DNA from: SbD1 sp049300095
GTDB lineage: Bacteria > Desulfobacterota > Syntrophobacteria > Syntrophobacterales > Syntrophobacteraceae
Assembly (NCBI GenBank): GCA_049300095.1
Contig: JBAQYM010000041.1
Location: 1-8,755, forward strand
Length of the DNA stretch: 8,755 nt
Reading direction: 5' to 3'
Shown: piece after piece, positions 6,177 to 8,755 of the stretch
How positions within the stretch are numbered: the stretch's first letter is position 1
How the letters are laid out: each line of letters starts with the position of its first letter
Notes under the pieces: model-generated
What the model was told of the DNA's origin: nothing
The model's input: the letters and a program-made list of their open reading frames with translations, nothing else
The model's database searches: none
Made by a program: the position numbers and the translations under genes

Positions 6177-6182
6177 ATTATA
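6177..6182 (-). promoter_or_regulatory. candidate -10 box of the thaumatin-like gene
   Basis: The minus strand reads a perfect TATAAT here. Transcription would start near 6170, inside the open frame, so the GTG at 6175 could not be used and the later GTG/ATG starts are favoured. No good -35 box is visible at 16-18 nt. The upstream side is occupied by a repeat block (6183-6218), so an activator or another promoter may be involved. Confidence 0.4.
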
Positions 6183-6218
6183 CTGAAGAGTGTGAATGCG
6201 AGGCTGGCTTCATTTCGC
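6183..6218 (+). repeat. repeat block B, copy 1
   Basis: 36 nt beginning CTGAAGAGTGTGAATGCGAG, 34/36 identical to 8424-8459. It abuts the candidate -10 box of the thaumatin-like gene. Confidence 0.8.
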
Positions 6219-6230
6219 CAGTGACGGGTG

Positions 6231-6254
6231 GCCCGGATAATTTCCTATCCGGGC
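6231..6254. repeat. perfect hairpin GCCCGGATA/TATCCGGGC
   Basis: Nine-nt perfect arms (6231-6239 and 6246-6254) enclose ATTTCC. It is part of the modular repeat cluster. It lies upstream of the thaumatin-like gene and is not placed as a terminator for the phosphoesterase, which ends at 6563. Confidence 0.7.
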
Positions 6255-6326
6255 GCGAAGCGCGGGAGGGACCTGGAAGCTAATCCCCGCCGGAAAGATC
6301 GGCATTGTTGATACCGCTTGCCCGAG

Positions 6327-6375
6327 CCTCCTGTCCTTTCGGGCCCGGATATCCAAGTTGTCCGGACCACCCGCC
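6327..6375 (+). repeat. repeat block C, copy 1
   Basis: Begins CCTCCTGTCCTTTCGGGCCC and ends GGACCACCCGCC. It is similar to 8493-8539 (CCTCTTGTCCTTCGGACCCG ... GGGCCACCCGCC). The part GTCCGGACCACCCGCC is also nearly the reverse complement of 6223-6238. Confidence 0.6.
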
Positions 6376-6424
6376 AAAGTGGGCACAGCTTTTCCATGCC
6401 CGCCATATGTCATGCGATGTAGGT

Positions 6425-6461
6425 GGTGGGCACGATAATGCCGTGCCCACCCTGCCTGGCT
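6425..6461. repeat. REP-like hairpin, copy 2
   Basis: Arms GGTGGGCAC (6425-6433) and GTGCCCACC (6443-6451) with loop GATAATGCC. The right flank GTGCCCACCCTGCCTGGCT (6443-6461) is identical over 19 nt to 8407-8425; the left flank has diverged. Confidence 0.8.
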
Positions 6462-6562
6462 TTACGAACAAATCCATTTGACCGGCTGATGCATGTCTCA
6501 ACGGTTATTGCGGAATAATCAAGGGACAGTGGTCTGCGGAGGTTTCCAGCTCACCGCCGAAA

Positions 6563-7714
6563 TTACTTGTTTGCCCTTGGTCCCGACCCGATAAGCGGAG
6601 CACGTTCTTCAGCCGTAGCGGCCACGATCGAAATCCCGAGGTCCTTTGCGAAAACCATGTGGGTATCAATCTGGGGGTTATCCTCGTAGTATATGGAAAA
6701 CACGCGTGCGCCTCTCATTCTGTGATTGTCATCACCGCCGAGACCGTAAGTCCCGAAGCCGGTGCTTGCCGAGTATCCCAGCATAATACCAAAATAATTG
6801 CCTACATAATCGTTGACATGGTCGTGTCCGACAAAAACACCCCTGACATCCTTCCTTTCAAGCAGGGCGGCAAACATACCGCTGTTGAAGGGCCCCGGGC
6901 ATTCGTCTTCATTCCGCTCCCCCGTGACATCATGATTAGAGCCGTTCTCATACATCTGACGAAACTCCTGCAACGGGATATGGAAGAACATCAAGGAGGG
7001 GATCTTCCTTCCGTAAGACTTCTCAAGCCCCTGGGAGGTGGTGGCGTACCATTGAACCTGGGACTGCTGCAGCCAATCCCACGTAGGCATCCAACCCCAG
7101 CCGAGCAGGGCGTCGTTGCTGATGTTCTGTCCGGCAATGCTGTCGGGCGCATATCTGCCGGAATCCAGCGCCCAGATATTGAAGACGGGAAGACGTCCGG
7201 TGGAGTTGTATATAAGTGCGTTCATATTGCCGGTGCCGTTAACGCCTTTGGGGCCGACCTGGTTGATATTGTAGGGATAAGATCTGTATATCTTGAGCAT
7301 TCCCGGTTCATCGACGTTCGTTATCGCTGCCCGCTCAGCATCATGATTTCCGAAGGTAATGAGCCAGGGTATGTGCCTTGAATCAACAGGCGCTGCAATG
7401 TTGTCAATGGCTTTTTGCAGGTCCTCAAGGGTCCTGATGCCGCCATTACCGGGGCCCCCGGCTATGTTGTCTCCTGTGAAGACTACGAGGTCGGGGTTCT
7501 CTGTGTCGAGGACTTTTTCGATGAGCTCGACCGTCCGGGGATCGATGTCCTGGTCGTCCTGAGTGTCGGTGAACTGAACGATTTTGAATGTCCCATCGGG
7601 TCTGAAGCGGAGCTTCTTATTGGAGGCCGTTGCGGACGAACTGAAAAAAGCAATCATGACCGCCAGCGCGATGAGAATGCCAAGAAGTTTCTTTGGAGCA
7701 ATGATCTTGTTCAT
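6563..7714 (-). CDS. exported metallophosphoesterase (Dcr2/PAP29-like)
   Basis: This 383-aa calcineurin-like phosphoesterase has a signal peptide (MNKIIAPKKLLGILIALAVM then IAFFSSSATA, likely cleaved near residue 30), so it acts outside the cytoplasm. The metal-site motifs appear in order: D50 in QFTDTQDD, GDN (81-83) in VVFTGDNIAGG, GNHD (122-125), H245 in FFHIPLQE and GHDH (296-299) in GHDHVNDY. The blocks FKIVQFTD, FTGDNI and GHDHVNDY place it near the Dcr2/plant PAP29 group. The substrate is unknown; secreted members are usually broad phosphomonoesterases. The first motif is D-T-Q instead of the common D-x-H, so one usual metal ligand is replaced by glutamine. The ATG at 7714 has an excellent site (GGAGGTG, 6 nt before); an upstream frame to 7777 would bury the signal peptide. 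It stands alone, 460 nt from the next gene. Confidence 0.95.
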   Translation of the reverse strand: MNKIIAPKKLLGILIALAVMIAFFSSSATASNKKLRFRPDGTFKIVQFTDTQDDQDIDPRTVELIEKVLDTENPDLVVFTGDNIAGGPGNGGIRTLEDLQKAIDNIAAPVDSRHIPWLITFGNHDAERAAITNVDEPGMLKIYRSYPYNINQVGPKGVNGTGNMNALIYNSTGRLPVFNIWALDSGRYAPDSIAGQNISNDALLGWGWMPTWDWLQQSQVQWYATTSQGLEKSYGRKIPSLMFFHIPLQEFRQMYENGSNHDVTGERNEDECPGPFNSGMFAALLERKDVRGVFVGHDHVNDYVGNYFGIMLGYSASTGFGTYGLGGDDNHRMRGARVFSIYYEDNPQIDTHMVFAKDLGISIVAATAEERAPLIGSGPRANK

Positions 7715-7720
7715 GGAACA

Positions 7721-7727
7721 CACCTCC
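7721..7727 (-). promoter_or_regulatory. ribosome-binding site of the phosphoesterase
   Basis: The minus strand reads GGAGGTG with 6 nt to ATG 7714. It fixes the start 21 codons inside the longest open frame. Confidence 0.85.
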
Positions 7728-7795
7728 ATTACGCATCTAATCCGGTTTAGTTCTACAGGAAAGGTGACCGGTCCCACTCTGGGAGCGGCCGAATT

Positions 7796-7851
7796 GGAAC
7801 TCCAGACTTAGTTCCAGATAGATAGTGCACCCGCGTATTCATGGAATACGC
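7796..7851. promoter_or_regulatory. two dyads upstream of the phosphoesterase
   Basis: GGAACT (7796-7801)/AGTTCC (7810-7815) is a 6-nt dyad with an 8-nt loop. GCGTATTC (7833-7840)/GAATACGC (7844-7851) is a perfect 8-nt dyad with a 3-nt centre. They lie 82 and 119 nt upstream of the ATG at 7714, where an operator or activator site would sit. Function is inferred from position only; no clear promoter boxes were found between them and the gene. Confidence 0.35.
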
Positions 7852-8171
7852 TGTCACGGTTCAGTCCGCTAATGTTGAGGTTCGCGATTACCGGGCAAGG
7901 TGTAGGGCAGAAGAGGGGCCTCATTTTGGGAAGGGCGCCCATGCTTGCACCTCTTGAAGACGCGATCACTGCGGAAAACGCAAACACAATACTCGCCGTA
8001 TCGACGGCTCAAACTCCTCAGTCTCCTGTCAATTGATCGATCCTCCTTCAGTTTGTGAATTTATACATCAGCCTTTGTCGCAGGTTAGCAACCTTGAGTT
8101 GCGGGAATATGGCCGGCCAGTGACAATTTTGTGAAAACCGGAAATACCATTTTCCTCGTTCCCACGCTCCC

Positions 8172-8187
8172 GGGGCTGTTGCCCAAA
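8172..8187 (+). repeat. GGGGCTGTTGCC dispersed repeat, copy 4
   Basis: GGGGCTGTTGCCCAAA is identical over 16 nt to the minus-strand copy at 202-217. It is directly preceded by CTCGTTCCCACGCTCC (8156-8171), which looks like the left half of another palindromic repeat whose right half is missing. Confidence 0.65.
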
Positions 8188-8244
8188 TTCAGTTATCTAT
8201 AAATTGGTATCGGATGCAGGTGAGGCCGGTGCTCCCTAAACGTC

Positions 8245-8271
8245 ATTCCGGCAGTGTCTTCGAGCCGGAAT
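8245..8271. repeat. ATTCCGGC hairpin repeat
   Basis: Perfect arms ATTCCGGC (8245-8252) and GCCGGAAT (8264-8271) with an 11-nt loop, flanked by CGTC and CCAGCGGGG. From general knowledge, CGTCATTCCGGC...GCCGGAATCCAG is a common dispersed repeat in several bacterial groups. No second copy lies in this window. Confidence 0.7.
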
Positions 8272-8375
8272 CCAGCGGGGCCGCCCAGTCCTCGGACAGG
8301 GTTTGAACGAGGATGAAATTTCATTGGTCTCGTGAAGTTTCATAGGAGTGATAATCGGTAAATTGTAGGAAATTC

Positions 8376-8426
8376 CAGCCAGGTAGGGTGGGCACGATAA
8401 AGCACTGTGCCCACCCTGCCTGGCTG
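8376..8426. repeat. REP-like hairpin, copy 3 (full length)
   Basis: Arms of 20 nt, CAGCCAGGTAGGGTGGGCAC (8376-8395) and its near-perfect complement (8407-8426, 19/20 pairs), enclose GATAAAGCACT. This is the longest and best-preserved copy and defines the element. Confidence 0.88.
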
Positions 8427-8459
8427 AAGAGTGTGAATGCGAGGCCGGTTTCATTTCGC
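8424..8459 (+). repeat. repeat block B, copy 2
   Basis: 36 nt, 34/36 identical to 6183-6218, and joined directly to the REP-like hairpin with a 3-nt overlap. Confidence 0.8.
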
Positions 8460-8492
8460 GCAAGAGGGCTTCAACTGGTAATTATGACCGCC

Positions 8493-8539
8493 CCTCTTGT
8501 CCTTCGGACCCGGGCAAAGGTTGCCTGGGCCACCCGCCC
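8493..8539 (+). repeat. repeat block C, copy 2
   Basis: Similar to 6327-6375. It contains its own hairpin, CCCGGGCAA (8509-8517) against TTGCCTGGG (8521-8529), with one mismatch. Confidence 0.55.
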
Positions 8540-8604
8540 TCCATGTAAACCAGTGTGGTGCGTGTTCTGAGAATGCTTGAGGTTAGGACACAGGAGAGAA
8601 ATCT
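8540..8604 (+). repeat. degenerate repeat block A, copy 2
   Basis: Begins CTCCATGTAAACC exactly as at 4051, followed by gapped similarity to 4064-4116. Here it follows block C directly; at 4051 block C is absent. Confidence 0.55.
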
Positions 8605-8724
8605 TGCATTACTGCTGAAACCTGCCCTTCATCAGAAACATATTGCAGGGGTTTAGATAGTTAGCGGTGCTTTATTCTTCATGAAGATATGCCCTCGTCA
8701 GTATGGGTTTGCAACGTTACCCGG

Positions 8725-8755
8725 AGCCAGGTAGGGAGGGCACAGTGCTTTATCG
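8725..8755 (-). repeat. REP-like hairpin, copy 4 (cut by window end)
   Basis: GCCAGGTAGGGAGGGCAC (8726-8743) followed by AGTGCTTTATC (8744-8754), which is the reverse complement of the copy-3 loop. It is therefore the copy-3 element in inverted orientation, with its second arm beyond the window. Confidence 0.75.

Larger units (their letters stand above)
6101..6562. other. repeat-packed gap between the two secreted-protein genes
   Basis: These 460 nt hold the thaumatin-like gene's leader and candidate -10 box. Then come a repeat block shared with 8424-8459 (6183-6218), a perfect hairpin (6231-6254), a block shared with 8493-8539 (6327-6375), a degenerate REP-like hairpin (about 6378-6403) and a good REP-like hairpin (6425-6451). 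No gene is supported. Short frames of 67-81 codons here are read through the palindromes. Confidence 0.65.
7852..8755. other. gene-free stretch with dispersed repeats
   Basis: No credible coding region is seen on either strand. Open frames of 60-75 codons near 8236-8570 run through REP-like palindromes and lack ribosome-binding sites or domains. From 7852 to about 8150 I see nothing recognisable. After that, repeat copies follow closely: 8156-8189, 8245-8271, 8313-8343, 8376-8459, 8493-8604 and 8725-8755. Confidence 0.6.

Noticed and set aside
6659..7381. 240-codon plus-strand open frame opposite the phosphoesterase
   Set aside because: It is antisense to a gene with all phosphoesterase motifs and shows no recognisable features of its own.
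8236..8570. Short open frames in the right-hand intergenic region
   Set aside because: Their sequence comes from the REP-like palindromes (recurring translations such as ALSCPP) and they lack start signals.
4969..8755. CRISPR array
   Set aside because: The repeats are palindromic, irregularly spaced over kilobases and occur in both orientations, with no uniform spacers and no cas genes.
1..8755. tRNA, rRNA or a known riboswitch
   Set aside because: No cloverleaf, conserved rRNA segment or riboswitch core was recognised by eye on either strand; a covariance-model scan was not possible.

Overview
This is an 8.75-kb bacterial window that is moderately to strongly GC-rich by eye. It carries seven well-supported protein genes and an unusually dense set of dispersed palindromic repeats. 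The gene content (a MASE3 histidine kinase with an Rcp1-type receiver, a MntA/HepT pair, secreted proteins with ordinary signal peptides) and the style of the repeats suggest a Gram-negative environmental bacterium. Desulfobacterota (the former Deltaproteobacteria) is my best guess, but nothing here fixes the taxon.

Layout. Positions 1-490 hold no convincing gene: there is a large inverted repeat and copies of a GGGGCTGTTGCC repeat, then a good sigma70-type promoter at about 439-465. That promoter faces a two-gene signalling operon on the plus strand: a membrane histidine kinase (636-2192) and, one base after it, a single-domain response regulator (2194-2631). A possible 43-codon leader ORF (497-628) lies between promoter and kinase. 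A GC-rich hairpin (2715-2735) sits between this operon and a convergent minus-strand integral-membrane acyltransferase (2807-3934). Next on the minus strand is a MntA/HepT nucleotidyltransferase-toxin pair with a 4-nt overlap (4800 down to 4175). The last two genes, also on the minus strand, encode exported proteins: a cysteine-rich protein distantly resembling thaumatins (5102-6100) and a Dcr2/PAP29-like metallophosphoesterase (6563-7714). The last kilobase (7715-8755) has no credible gene but many repeats and dyads.

How it fits together. The kinase and receiver form one phosphorelay. The kinase has no extracytoplasmic sensor domain, so sensing is probably by the membrane domain. The receiver has no output domain, so it must act on a partner outside the window. 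MntA and HepT form one toxin-antitoxin (type VII) unit in which MntA is expected to AMPylate HepT. The acyltransferase, the thaumatin-like protein and the phosphoesterase look like independent transcription units separated by repeats.

The most unusual material is the modular repeat set. REP-like hairpins with GGTGGGCAC/GTGCCCACC arms recur at 4969, 6425, 8376 and 8725. They are linked to other repeated blocks (6183/8424, 6327/8493, 4051/8540) whose combination differs between loci. No transposase lies in the window, so any mobilising enzyme would have to be elsewhere. I did not find a clearly new multi-gene system. The best leads are the thaumatin-like secreted protein, the modular repeats, and the leader ORF ahead of the kinase.
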